Assembly: GCA_023435825.1 (NCBI GenBank)
Contig: JAEZMB010000191.1
Location: 1 to 15,536 of the forward strand
Length of the DNA stretch: 15,536 nucleotides
Direction: 5' to 3'
Source of the DNA: Pseudomonadota bacterium
GTDB lineage: Bacteria > Desulfobacterota > Desulfovibrionia > Desulfovibrionales > Desulfovibrionaceae
In this document: piece by piece, positions 1 to 5,981 of the stretch
How positions within the stretch are numbered: the stretch's first letter is position 1
Layout: each line of letters opens with the position of its first letter
Translations under genes and position numbers: made by a program
Notes under the pieces: generated by a model
Database searches by the model: none
The model's input: only the letters and a program-made list of their open reading frames with translations
What the model was told of the DNA's origin: nothing

Positions 1-95
1 CCCCCCCCCCCCCCCCCGGGTGCGGGAAGAGCCCGCTCTTCCTCTTCCTCACGCCCTCTGCTCCAACTCCCTCTCCCTCTCTCACCTCCTCCCAG
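1..95. repeat. Homopolymer C tract and C/T-rich low-complexity stretch
   Basis: The window opens with 17 consecutive C residues. About 75 bases strongly biased to C and T on this strand follow, running up to the crcB stop codon. No gene is recognisable here. It could be a polypurine/polypyrimidine tract downstream of crcB, a slippage-prone repeat, or a sequencing or assembly edge effect. The sequence to the left is not available, so these cannot be separated. Confidence 0.6.
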
Positions 96-473
96 CTACA
101 CCAGTCGTCCCAGCGCCAGGCCGGCGAACAGGGCGGCGAAGCCGAGGATGGTCTGGAAGCCGAGGTTGGCGAGAAGGGCGAGGTAGCGGTGGTCTTCGAG
201 GAGTCCGCCGCTTTCGAAGATGAAGGTGGAGAAGGTGGTGAACGCGCCCATGAAGCCGGTGAGCAGCACGACGCGCGCTTCGGTGCGCAGCAGCATGCGT
301 TCCGCGCCGGCTTCCCAGACCAGGCCGAAGAGGAAGCAGCCGAGGATATTGACCACGGCCGTGCCCCAGGGGAAATCCCGGCCCAGGACGTCGTAGACCA
401 GTCCCGAGAGCCAGTAGCGGGCCAGGGTGCCGGCGGCTCCGGCCAGGGCGATAAGTCCCAGTTTTTCGAGCAT
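96..473 (-). CDS. crcB: CrcB/Fluc fluoride ion channel
   Basis: This is a 125-residue integral membrane protein of the CrcB (Fluc) family, small dual-topology dimers that export fluoride across the inner membrane. Length is typical. Four hydrophobic segments are visible, at roughly residues 4-25, 37-56, 67-88 and 97-122. Family signatures are all present: GTLARY (16-20, with the conserved Arg19), the VN-x-x-G motif (Asn42), and the GFMGAFTTFSTF box at 73-84 that carries the pore-lining Phe and Thr/Ser residues. The ATG is preceded by GGAG at 7 nt. The gene is divergent from nifU, with 236 bp between the two starts. Only one crcB copy is seen, consistent with a homodimer. No convincing fluoride riboswitch was found upstream. 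Confidence 0.93.
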   Translation of the reverse strand: MLEKLGLIALAGAAGTLARYWLSGLVYDVLGRDFPWGTAVVNILGCFLFGLVWEAGAERMLLRTEARVVLLTGFMGAFTTFSTFIFESGGLLEDHRYLALLANLGFQTILGFAALFAGLALGRLV

Positions 474-566
474 GTCGCCACTCCGGGGGCGGGCGGCGGG
501 GTACGCGCGTCCGGGTGTTGTCGAGTTTTTTCTTACGCCTGGGCGTGAAAAGCGTAAAGGGTGCGG

Positions 567-594
567 TTGACGAAACCAATCCCATCGTTATGGT
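567..594 (+). promoter_or_regulatory. Candidate sigma70-type promoter of the nifU operon
   Basis: A TTGACG hexamer (567-572) is followed after 16 bases by TATGGT (589-594). It lies about 115 bp upstream of the nifU start in the crcB/nifU divergent region. TATGAA (594-599) and TACACT (661-666) are weaker alternative -10 elements. No recognisable IscR-type operator was seen. This is a motif match only. Confidence 0.35.
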
Positions 595-616
595 ATGAAT
601 TTGTCACGGGTCTTTG

Positions 617-639
617 AAAAAACGGGGTTCGCCCCTTTT
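617..639 (+). terminator. Terminator-like hairpin in the nifU leader (possible attenuator)
   Basis: GGGG (624-627), TTCG (628-631) and CCCC (632-635) form a stem with a UUCG tetraloop. The A-run 617-622 and the T-run 636-639 flank it and can extend pairing past a bulged C623. As RNA this is a short hairpin followed by U residues, like a weak intrinsic terminator. It lies between the candidate promoter and the nifU start, so if it acts on nifU it would be an attenuator. If transcription instead starts near 670, it is simply upstream. Confidence 0.35.
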
Positions 640-709
640 CGCCAACCGTCTTTTACGGCATACACTGGCGTTGCGACGCCGGCCGCGTGCCGACGCAACG
701 GAGGTCAAC

Positions 710-1555
710 ATGTGGGAATATACGGATAAAGTCAGGGATCATTTTCTCAATCCGCGAAACGTCGGCAGTCTTGAAGACGCCAACGCCGTGGGCGAGGTGG
801 GGTCGCTGGCCTGCGGCGACGCGCTCAAGCTTTTTCTCAAGATCAACGACGCCGGCGTCATCGAGGACGCGAGTTTTCAGACCTTCGGCTGCGCTTCGGC
901 CATTGCCTCCAGTTCGGTTTTGACCGAGCTGCTCAAGGGCAAGACCATTGAGGAAGCCAAGGCGCTGACCAACAAGGATATCGCCGAGTTCCTGGGCGGG
1001 CTGCCCAAGGAAAAAATGCACTGTTCGGTCATGGGCCAGGAGGCCCTGGAAGCGGCCCTGGCCAATTATCTGGGCGAGAAGGCCCCCGAGCACGAGCCGG
1101 AAGGGGAGCTCGTGTGCAAGTGTTTCGGCGTTTACGACGGCCAGTTGCGCCGGGCCATCCGCGAAAACAAGCTGACCACGGTCGAGGAGATCACGGACTA
1201 CACCAAGGCCGGCGGCGGCTGCGGCGATTGTCTGGAAAAGCTGGCCGCCATCCTGGCCGACGAGCTTGGGCAGGCCGCCAAGAAGCCGCTGGTCGAGCTG
1301 GAAGTCAAGCGCCCCATGACCAACCTTGAGCGCATGAAGCTCGTGACCAAGGTCATGGAGGAGGAGATTCGCCCCAACCTCAAGAAGGACGGCGGCGACA
1401 TCGAACTGGTGGACATCGACGGCCAGACGGTCTTCGTGTCGTTGCGCGGGGCCTGCAAGGGCTGCCCGAGCAGCAACGTGACCTTGACCGAATTCGTGCA
1501 AAAGCGGCTCCAGGAACTGGTCGAACCCGGCATCACGGTCAAGGAGGCGCGGTAA
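710..1555 (+). CDS. nifU: NifU iron-sulfur cluster scaffold protein (three-domain)
   Basis: This 281-residue full-length modular NifU is the cytoplasmic scaffold on which Fe-S clusters are assembled from NifS-derived sulfur and then passed to apoproteins. Three domains are in order. The IscU-like domain (about 1-125) has Cys35, Cys61 and Cys105. The central BFD-like [2Fe-2S] domain (about 134-180) has Cys136, Cys138, Cys171 and Cys174. The C-terminal Nfu domain (about 205-281) has the CxxC pair Cys249/Cys252. The chosen ATG follows a GGAGG ribosome site and gives the family's usual start, MWEYTDKVRDHF; the frame is open 32 codons further upstream but that part is not family-like. The stop overlaps the nifS start by one base (TAATG), so translation is probably coupled. 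No nitrogenase genes are visible, so a housekeeping Fe-S role, as NifU has in some anaerobes, is inferred. Confidence 0.96.
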   Translation: MWEYTDKVRDHFLNPRNVGSLEDANAVGEVGSLACGDALKLFLKINDAGVIEDASFQTFGCASAIASSSVLTELLKGKTIEEAKALTNKDIAEFLGGLPKEKMHCSVMGQEALEAALANYLGEKAPEHEPEGELVCKCFGVYDGQLRRAIRENKLTTVEEITDYTKAGGGCGDCLEKLAAILADELGQAAKKPLVELEVKRPMTNLERMKLVTKVMEEEIRPNLKKDGGDIELVDIDGQTVFVSLRGACKGCPSSNVTLTEFVQKRLQELVEPGITVKEAR

Positions 1556-2742
1556 TGAACCCGGTCGTCTATCTCGACAACAACGCCACCACCAGGGTCG
1601 CCCCGGAAGTGGCTGAGGTCATGCTGCCCTATCTGACCGAATACTACGGCAACCCCTCCAGCATGCATTCCTTTGGCGGCCAAGTCGGCATGCAGCTTAA
1701 AAAAGCCCGGGCCGACGTCGCCTCGGTGCTGGGCTGCGATCCTTTGGAACTGATTTTCACCTCCTGCGGCTCGGAGTCGGACAACACCGCCATTTTGAGC
1801 GCCCTGGCCGCCCAGCCCGAGAAAAAGCACCTCGTCACCACCCGGGTGGAGCATCCGGCCATCTTGAGCCTGGCCAAGCACCTGGAAGAAAAGGGCTACG
1901 AAGTCACCTATCTCGGCGTCGACGACAAGGGCAACCTGGACATGGCCGAAGTGGCCGGGGCCATCCGCAAGGACACGGCCATCGTCTCGGTCATGTACGC
2001 CAACAACGAAACCGGCGTCATTTTCCCCATCCCGGAGATCGCCGCCCTGTGCAAGGCCAAGGGCGTGCTGTTCCACACCGACGCGGTCCAGGCCGTGGGC
2101 AAGATCGACATCGATCTGTCCAAACTGCCCGTGGACATGCTGTCGCTGTCCGGCCACAAGCTCCACGCGCCCAAGGGCGTCGGCGTGCTGTACGTGCGCA
2201 AGGGCACGCCGTTTCGGCCGTTTCTCATCGGCGGCCACCAGGAACGCGGCCGCCGGGCCGGCACCGAGAACACCGCCGGCATCATCGCCCTGGCTGCGGC
2301 CATGACCCTGGCCAAGGAGCACATGGCCGAGGAGAATACCCGGGTGAAGGCCCTGCGCGACCGCCTCGAAGCCGGCATCCTGGCCGCCGTGCCCCACAGC
2401 CAAGTCAACGGCGACACGACCCACCGGCTGCCCAACACCACCAGCATCGCGTTTAAGTTCGTTGAAGGCGAAGCCATCCTGCTCATGCTCGACCAGTACG
2501 GCATCTGCGCCAGCTCCGGCTCGGCCTGCACCTCGGGCAGCCTCGAACCCTCCCATGTGCTGCGGGCCATGGGCGTGCCGTTCACCTACGCCCACGGCTC
2601 CATCCGGTTCAGCCTGTCGCGGTACACCACCGACGCCGACATCGATCTCGTCCTCGACAAGTTGCCCGGCATCATCGACACCCTGCGGCGCATGTCGCCG
2701 TTCCGTGAGGAAGAGGCCGCCAAGCCGGCGTGCACGTGTTGA
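1555..2742 (+). CDS. nifS: NifS cysteine desulfurase
   Basis: This 395-residue class-V PLP aminotransferase-fold enzyme converts L-cysteine to L-alanine and passes the sulfur as persulfide to NifU. The N-terminal YLDNNATT motif (6-13), His100 (cofactor stacking), HTDAVQ with Asp176, the PLP lysine Lys202 in SLSGHKLHAPKG, and the catalytic cysteine Cys325 in SSGSACTSG are all present, so the enzyme should be active. The short active-site loop marks it as NifS/IscS type rather than SufS type. It begins inside the nifU stop codon and is followed after 31 bp by cysK. The protein ends in CTC, giving an unusual C-terminal Cys-x-Cys (residues 393 and 395). Confidence 0.96.
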   Translation: MNPVVYLDNNATTRVAPEVAEVMLPYLTEYYGNPSSMHSFGGQVGMQLKKARADVASVLGCDPLELIFTSCGSESDNTAILSALAAQPEKKHLVTTRVEHPAILSLAKHLEEKGYEVTYLGVDDKGNLDMAEVAGAIRKDTAIVSVMYANNETGVIFPIPEIAALCKAKGVLFHTDAVQAVGKIDIDLSKLPVDMLSLSGHKLHAPKGVGVLYVRKGTPFRPFLIGGHQERGRRAGTENTAGIIALAAAMTLAKEHMAEENTRVKALRDRLEAGILAAVPHSQVNGDTTHRLPNTTSIAFKFVEGEAILLMLDQYGICASSGSACTSGSLEPSHVLRAMGVPFTYAHGSIRFSLSRYTTDADIDLVLDKLPGIIDTLRRMSPFREEEAAKPACTC

Positions 2743-2773
2743 TGCGGCAGTGCCGCCCCAAAGGGGAAAGATC

Positions 2774-3703
2774 ATGCGAATAGCCAACAATATGCTGGAA
2801 TTGGTCGGCCGCACGCCCATGGTGTGGTTGACCCGGATGGCCGAGGGCTGCCCGGCCAAGGTGGCGGCCAAGCTGGAGTCGTTTAATCCCTGTTCCTCGG
2901 TCAAGGACCGCATCGGCGTGGCCATGATCGAGGCGGCCGAGCGGGAAGGCAAGATCGGCCCGGGCGCGGTCATCGTGGAGCCGACCTCGGGCAACACCGG
3001 CATCGGCCTGGCTTTCATGTGCGCCGTGCGCGGCTATACGCTCATTTTGACCATGCCGGAGTCCATGAGCCTGGAACGGCGCACGCTGCTGAAGGGCTTT
3101 GGGGCGCGGCTGGTGCTGACCCCGGCGGCCAAGGGCATGTCCGGGGCAGTGGAGCGGGCCAGGGAGCTGGTGGCCGAGATTCCCGGGGCGTTCATGCCCA
3201 TGCAGTTCGCCAATCCGGCCAACCCGGAGGTCCACGCCCTGACCACCGGGCCGGAGATCTGGGACGACACGGACGGGCAGGTGGACATTTTCGTGGCCGG
3301 CGTCGGCACCGGCGGCACATTGACCGGTGTCGGCCGCTCGCTCAAGGCCAGGAAGCCGAGTCTCAAGGCCATCGCCGTGGAGCCGGCGGCCAGTCCGGTG
3401 CTGTCCGGCGGCAAGCCCGGGCCGCACGCCATCCAGGGCATCGGCGCGGGCTTCGTGCCCGAGGTGCTGGACCGCGGCGTGGTGGACGAGGTGGTGACCG
3501 TGGCCAACGAGGACGCCCTGGCCACGGCCCGGCGGCTCTTGCGCGAGGAGGGCATCTTGTGCGGCATTTCCTCCGGGGCCAATGCCTACGCCGCCTTGGA
3601 GCTTGCCCGCCGGCCGGAAAACGCCGGCAAGGTGATTGTTTTTATCGTCTGCGACACGGGTGAGCGCTATCTCTCCACGCCGCTTTTCAGTGAGGGAGTC
3701 TGA
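2774..3703 (+). CDS. cysK: Cysteine synthase (O-acetylserine sulfhydrylase)
   Basis: This 309-residue fold-type II PLP enzyme makes L-cysteine from O-acetyl-L-serine and sulfide. Lys44 in SSVKDR is the PLP lysine. The substrate/cofactor loop PTSGNTG is at 70-76, and the phosphate-binding GTGGTLTG at 178-185. Length fits the CysK/CysM family. A cystathionine beta-synthase role is unlikely because no regulatory domain is present and a serine acetyltransferase gene follows directly. The start was set at the ATG after GGGGAAAG, giving the typical MRIANNMLELVGRTP opening; the same frame is open upstream across the nifS end but that part is a shadow. The stop overlaps the cysE start by one base (TGATG). 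In a sulfidogenic cell sulfide is abundant, so this step links energy metabolism to the NifS substrate. Confidence 0.94.
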   Translation: MRIANNMLELVGRTPMVWLTRMAEGCPAKVAAKLESFNPCSSVKDRIGVAMIEAAEREGKIGPGAVIVEPTSGNTGIGLAFMCAVRGYTLILTMPESMSLERRTLLKGFGARLVLTPAAKGMSGAVERARELVAEIPGAFMPMQFANPANPEVHALTTGPEIWDDTDGQVDIFVAGVGTGGTLTGVGRSLKARKPSLKAIAVEPAASPVLSGGKPGPHAIQGIGAGFVPEVLDRGVVDEVVTVANEDALATARRLLREEGILCGISSGANAYAALELARRPENAGKVIVFIVCDTGERYLSTPLFSEGV

Positions 3704-4650
3704 TGTCCGACGCCAAGATCCCGTTGCCCCGGCCGCGCCGGCGCACGCCGGTGGAGTGGGTGACCGAGATGCTGTGCGAGGAGGCTTCGTACGAGAAGGT
3801 GTACCATCGCCCGCTCCACGACGAACCCATGCCGTCGGTTCCGGTGCTGGAAGAGGTCATGGAACGCCTGCGAGGCATCCTGTTTCCGGGCTATTTCGGC
3901 CATTCCGACGTCTCGCCCGAGAACATGCGCTTCCACATCGGCGCGAGCCTCGACGCGGTGCATCGGCTGCTGGTCGATCAGGTGCGCCGGGGACACTGCT
4001 TTTTTTGCGAGATCGACCGGGCCGGCACCTGCCAGGACTGCCAGGAACGGGCCGAGAAGCTGGTCGGCGATTTTCTCATGCGCCTGCCCGACATCCGTGA
4101 GGCCCTGGCCGAGGACGCCCAGGCCGCATTTGAGGGCGACCCTGCCTCGCGTTCGCCCGGAGAGACCATCTTCTGCTATCCGAGCCTGACGGCGCTGACG
4201 CACCACCGGGTGGCCCACGAGCTGCACAAGCTCGGCGTGGACCTCATCCCGCGCATCATCTCGGAAATGGCCCATTCCCGCACCGGCATCGACATCCACC
4301 CCGGGGCAACCATCGGCCGACGGTTTTTCATCGACCACGGCACCGGCACGGTCATCGGCGAGACTTGCATCATCGGCGACAACGTGCGGCTCTATCAGGG
4401 CGTGACCCTGGGGGCCAAGAGCTTCCCGAAAGACGAGGAAGGGATGCTGGTCAAGGGCATCGCCCGCCACCCCATTGTGGAAGACGACGTGGTGGTTTAT
4501 TCCGGGGCCACGGTGCTGGGGCGCATCACCATCGGCAAGGGGGCGGTCGTTGGCGGCAACGTGTGGGTCGTCGATGATGTGCCGGCCGGGGCGCGCATCG
4601 CCCAGCAAGGCTCGGGCGGGGTGATCATCCGCGACGGCGCGGGGATCTAG
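3703..4650 (+). CDS. cysE: Serine O-acetyltransferase with N-terminal cysteine cluster
   Basis: This 315-residue enzyme acetylates L-serine with acetyl-CoA to make O-acetylserine for CysK. A helical N-terminal half (about 1-190) precedes the left-handed beta-helix of hexapeptide repeats (about 195-300). The probable catalytic pair is Asp197 in TGIDIHPGA and His212 in FIDHGTG, by alignment with the DIHP and DHATG motifs of enterobacterial CysE. It is longer than the usual 200-275 residues. The N-terminal half holds Cys99, Cys102, Cys110 and Cys113 (CX2C-X7-CX2C), which resembles a metal or redox site and is not part of the standard CysE description I know. The last residue is Ile, the residue that docks CysE tails into CysK in cysteine synthase complexes. 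It is the last gene of the overlapping operon block. Confidence 0.93.
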   Translation: MSDAKIPLPRPRRRTPVEWVTEMLCEEASYEKVYHRPLHDEPMPSVPVLEEVMERLRGILFPGYFGHSDVSPENMRFHIGASLDAVHRLLVDQVRRGHCFFCEIDRAGTCQDCQERAEKLVGDFLMRLPDIREALAEDAQAAFEGDPASRSPGETIFCYPSLTALTHHRVAHELHKLGVDLIPRIISEMAHSRTGIDIHPGATIGRRFFIDHGTGTVIGETCIIGDNVRLYQGVTLGAKSFPKDEEGMLVKGIARHPIVEDDVVVYSGATVLGRITIGKGAVVGGNVWVVDDVPAGARIAQQGSGGVIIRDGAGI

Positions 4651-4725
4651 TTCGCGTCCATTTGTTGCGTAAATTCAAAACGAACCTGATTGGGCCGGCG
4701 AAACGCGACACATCGCGCGTACACG

Positions 4726-4745
4726 CCGGGAACGCGGGTTCCCGG
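4726..4745 (+). promoter_or_regulatory. Hairpin abutting the ribosome site of the small lipoprotein gene
   Basis: CCGGGAAC (4726-4733) and GTTCCCGG (4738-4745) form a perfect 8-bp stem with the loop GCGG. The right arm takes in the first two G of the GGGGAGG ribosome site (4744-4750) of the next gene. It could tune translation of that gene or mark an RNA end after cysE. Only the sequence pattern supports this. Confidence 0.4.
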
Positions 4746-4754
4746 GGAGGGATG

Positions 4755-4988
4755 ATGCGATTGTTGCTTGTGGCGCTGGCCCTGTGCGCGCTGGCCGGTT
4801 GCGCCGAGAAGTCCGGCTCCAAGTCGTTCATCGGCATCGACGCCTATCAGGAGGAAAGCCGCAGCTGGAAGCAGGGCGAGGACGGCGACCTGCGGTTCGG
4901 CCGCTATTCCACCCACCGCTATGCCGCCACCCGGCAAGGCGTTTCCTATGCGCCGACCACGACTCCGTACGGCAAGACGTTTTATTGA
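4755..4988 (+). CDS. Small predicted lipoprotein, function unknown
   Basis: This 77-residue protein begins with a classic lipoprotein signal: one Arg, a hydrophobic core (residues 3-13) and the lipobox LAGC with Cys16 as the probable lipidated residue. The mature part (about 62 residues) is polar and rich in Ser, Tyr, Arg and Lys, with no motif I recognise. The second of two adjacent ATG codons was chosen because it sits 4 nt from GGAGG; the ATG at 4752 would be only 1 nt away. It lies 104 bp after cysE and may be the last gene of that operon or have its own promoter. A strong hairpin follows 38 bp downstream. I do not recognise the family. Confidence 0.75.
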   Translation: MRLLLVALALCALAGCAEKSGSKSFIGIDAYQEESRSWKQGEDGDLRFGRYSTHRYAATRQGVSYAPTTTPYGKTFY

Positions 4989-5026
4989 AGAGACCAAGGC
5001 GGGCGAAACACAAGCCCCCAAAACGT

Positions 5027-5064
5027 CGAACGCCCGGCACGCGACATGCGCGGCCGGGCGTTCG
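5027..5064. terminator. Bidirectional terminator hairpin between the lipoprotein gene and mop
   Basis: CGAACGCCCGGC (5027-5038) and GCCGGGCGTTCG (5053-5064) are a perfect 12-bp inverted repeat with a 14-nt loop. It sits between two convergent genes, 38 bp after the lipoprotein stop and 19 bp after the end of the second mop gene. On the minus strand a short T-run (the complement of 5020-5023) follows after two bases; on the plus strand only ATTT follows. Confidence 0.7.
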
Positions 5065-5083
5065 CCATTTGCAGCGGCAGTAA

Positions 5084-5293
5084 CTAGTCGGCGACGACCA
5101 TGACGCTGGAAGCCTTGACCATGGCGTGGACCTTGGCCCCGGCCTTGAGGCCCATGTTTTCGGCGGATTCCTTGGTGATGACCGAAACGATCTCGACGCC
5201 GGGGGCGGCTTCGATGACGACTTCGGCATTGACCAGACCGATGGTGACCTTCTTCACGGTGCCGGGGATGAGATTGCGGGCGCTGACTTTCAT
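5084..5293 (-). CDS. mop: Molybdate-binding Mop protein (molbindin), second copy
   Basis: This 69-residue single-domain molbindin belongs to the Mop family, which binds molybdate or tungstate oxyanions at subunit interfaces of hexamers and acts in cytoplasmic Mo/W storage and homeostasis. The family's SARN motif (4-7), the PGTVKKV stretch, VNAEV (21-25), the IT-x-x-S core and the KAS ligand motif (60-62) are intact. It differs from the upstream copy at only 5 of 69 residues (positions 20, 49, 56, 66, 69), so it is a recent or conserved tandem duplicate. The start follows AGGAG. The 30-bp gap to the first copy suggests one transcript. Molybdate or tungstate supply would serve formate dehydrogenases and other molybdoenzymes (inference). 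Confidence 0.93.
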   Translation of the reverse strand: MKVSARNLIPGTVKKVTIGLVNAEVVIEAAPGVEIVSVITKESAENMGLKAGAKVHAMVKASSVMVVAD

Positions 5294-5323
5294 GGTGCTT
5301 CTCCTGGAAAAGTAAGGAATTGG

Positions 5324-5533
5324 TTATTCGGCGACGATCATGACGCTGGAGGCCTTGACCATGGCCTTGACCTTGGCTCCGGCCTTGATGCCCATGTTCT
5401 CGGCGGATTCCTTGGTGATGACCGAGACGATCTCGACGCCCGGAGCGGCTTCGATGACGACTTCGGCGTTGACCATGCCGATGGTGACTTTCTTCACGGT
5501 GCCGGGAATGAGATTGCGGGCGCTGACCTTCAT
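5324..5533 (-). CDS. mop: Molybdate-binding Mop protein (molbindin), first copy
   Basis: This 69-residue molbindin is the first of the tandem pair in the direction of transcription, with the same SARN (4-7), VNAEV (21-25) and KAS (60-62) motifs. Compared with the downstream copy it has Met20, Ile49, Lys56, Ile66 and Glu69 in place of Leu, Leu, His, Val and Asp. The Lys/His56 difference changes charge; the others are conservative. The start was placed at the ATG preceded by AGGAG at 7 nt, matching the duplicate exactly; the frame stays open upstream but that part is not conserved. Each copy has its own ribosome site. A long AT-rich non-coding region with a candidate promoter lies upstream. Confidence 0.93.
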   Translation of the reverse strand: MKVSARNLIPGTVKKVTIGMVNAEVVIEAAPGVEIVSVITKESAENMGIKAGAKVKAMVKASSVMIVAE

Positions 5534-5677
5534 GATGTTTCTCCTGGCCCTGTGGCCGTCTTGAGGCGGGGTCGGGAAGAGCCCGCCGTTGCTTTCCGTT
5601 GGGTAAGAGATAATACGGGACGAACTCACACGCAAATTATTTTTTTCGTGTTAGTAGCGTTATTTTAAACATCAAAA

Positions 5678-5707
5678 ATTCTATGTAGTTATCATTAGTT
5701 GAGTCAC
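5678..5707 (-). promoter_or_regulatory. Candidate promoter of the mop pair
   Basis: On the minus strand GTGACT (5707-5702) and TAGAAT (5683-5678) are separated by 18 bases, a plausible sigma70 pair about 145 bp before the first mop start. The hexamer TAGCGT occurs on the minus strand at 5711-5706, overlapping the -35 element, and again in inverted orientation at 5655-5660, downstream of the -10. That is a layout an oxyanion-responsive repressor could use. No regulator identity can be claimed. Confidence 0.35.
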
Positions 5708-5731
5708 GCTAATGAATTTTGCGAGATTCTT

Positions 5732-5754
5732 GATTTGTAAAGTGCGATTTGTAA
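5732..5754. repeat. Perfect 9-bp direct repeat upstream of the mop promoter
   Basis: GATTTGTAA occurs at 5732-5740 and again at 5746-5754, separated by AGTGC (a 14-bp period). It lies about 25 bp upstream of the candidate mop -35 element. The spacing is compatible with a protein bound to repeated half-sites, but the tract is AT-rich and chance cannot be excluded. Confidence 0.5.
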
Positions 5755-5943
5755 TAAATATAATTATTTCAATGTGTTGATCTAAAATTCGGGAAAACGC
5801 CGGAGAACATGAGGAGAACGGCAGACGCGATGCCGGCGCAGGGTTGCGACAGTTCCCTTGGCCGGTCAGTCCCCGGACGGCAGGGATGCGCCAGACGGGA
5901 GAGCGTGGCAGTCTGGACTACGGCCGGCCGGGAAGGGCAGGAT

Positions 5944-5976
5944 CGGGCGTGCGCCCCCGTCTGGGGTGCACGCCCG
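5944..5976 (-). terminator. Hairpin following the encapsulin gene
   Basis: CGGGCGTGC (5944-5952) pairs perfectly with GCACGCCCG (5968-5976), and the inner CCCC/GGGG extends the stem to about 14 bp around a 5-nt loop. It begins 5 bp after the encapsulin stop. There is no T-run after it on the minus strand, so it may be a Rho-assisted end or an RNA-stabilising structure rather than a pure intrinsic terminator. Confidence 0.55.
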
Positions 5977-5981
5977 TCGAT

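Larger units (their letters stand above)
5534..5981. other. 448-bp non-coding region with AT-rich core, between mop and encapsulin genes
   Basis: No credible gene is seen. The part from about 5630 to 5790 is strongly AT-rich, in sharp contrast to the rest of the window. It contains a candidate minus-strand promoter for the mop pair, a perfect 9-bp direct repeat and an inverted hexamer, all listed separately. The right part (5800-5943) returns to high GC, and the end holds the hairpin following the encapsulin gene. The contrast could reflect a regulatory region or a scrap of transferred DNA. Confidence 0.6.

Noticed and set aside
474..600. Possible fluoride riboswitch upstream of crcB
   Set aside because: On the minus strand GATGGGATT followed by AACCGC faintly recalls the fluoride aptamer. 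The paired outer stem and the downstream TGATG-type segment needed for the pseudoknot fold are missing, so it was not called.
710..2742. nifU/nifS as part of a nitrogen-fixation island
   Set aside because: No nitrogenase structural or cofactor genes are in the window, and the linkage to cysK/cysE points to general Fe-S cluster assembly.
1198..3018. Long minus-strand open frame of 606 codons
   Set aside because: It is antisense to nifU, nifS and cysK, which are certain genes. Its translation shows no family resemblance.
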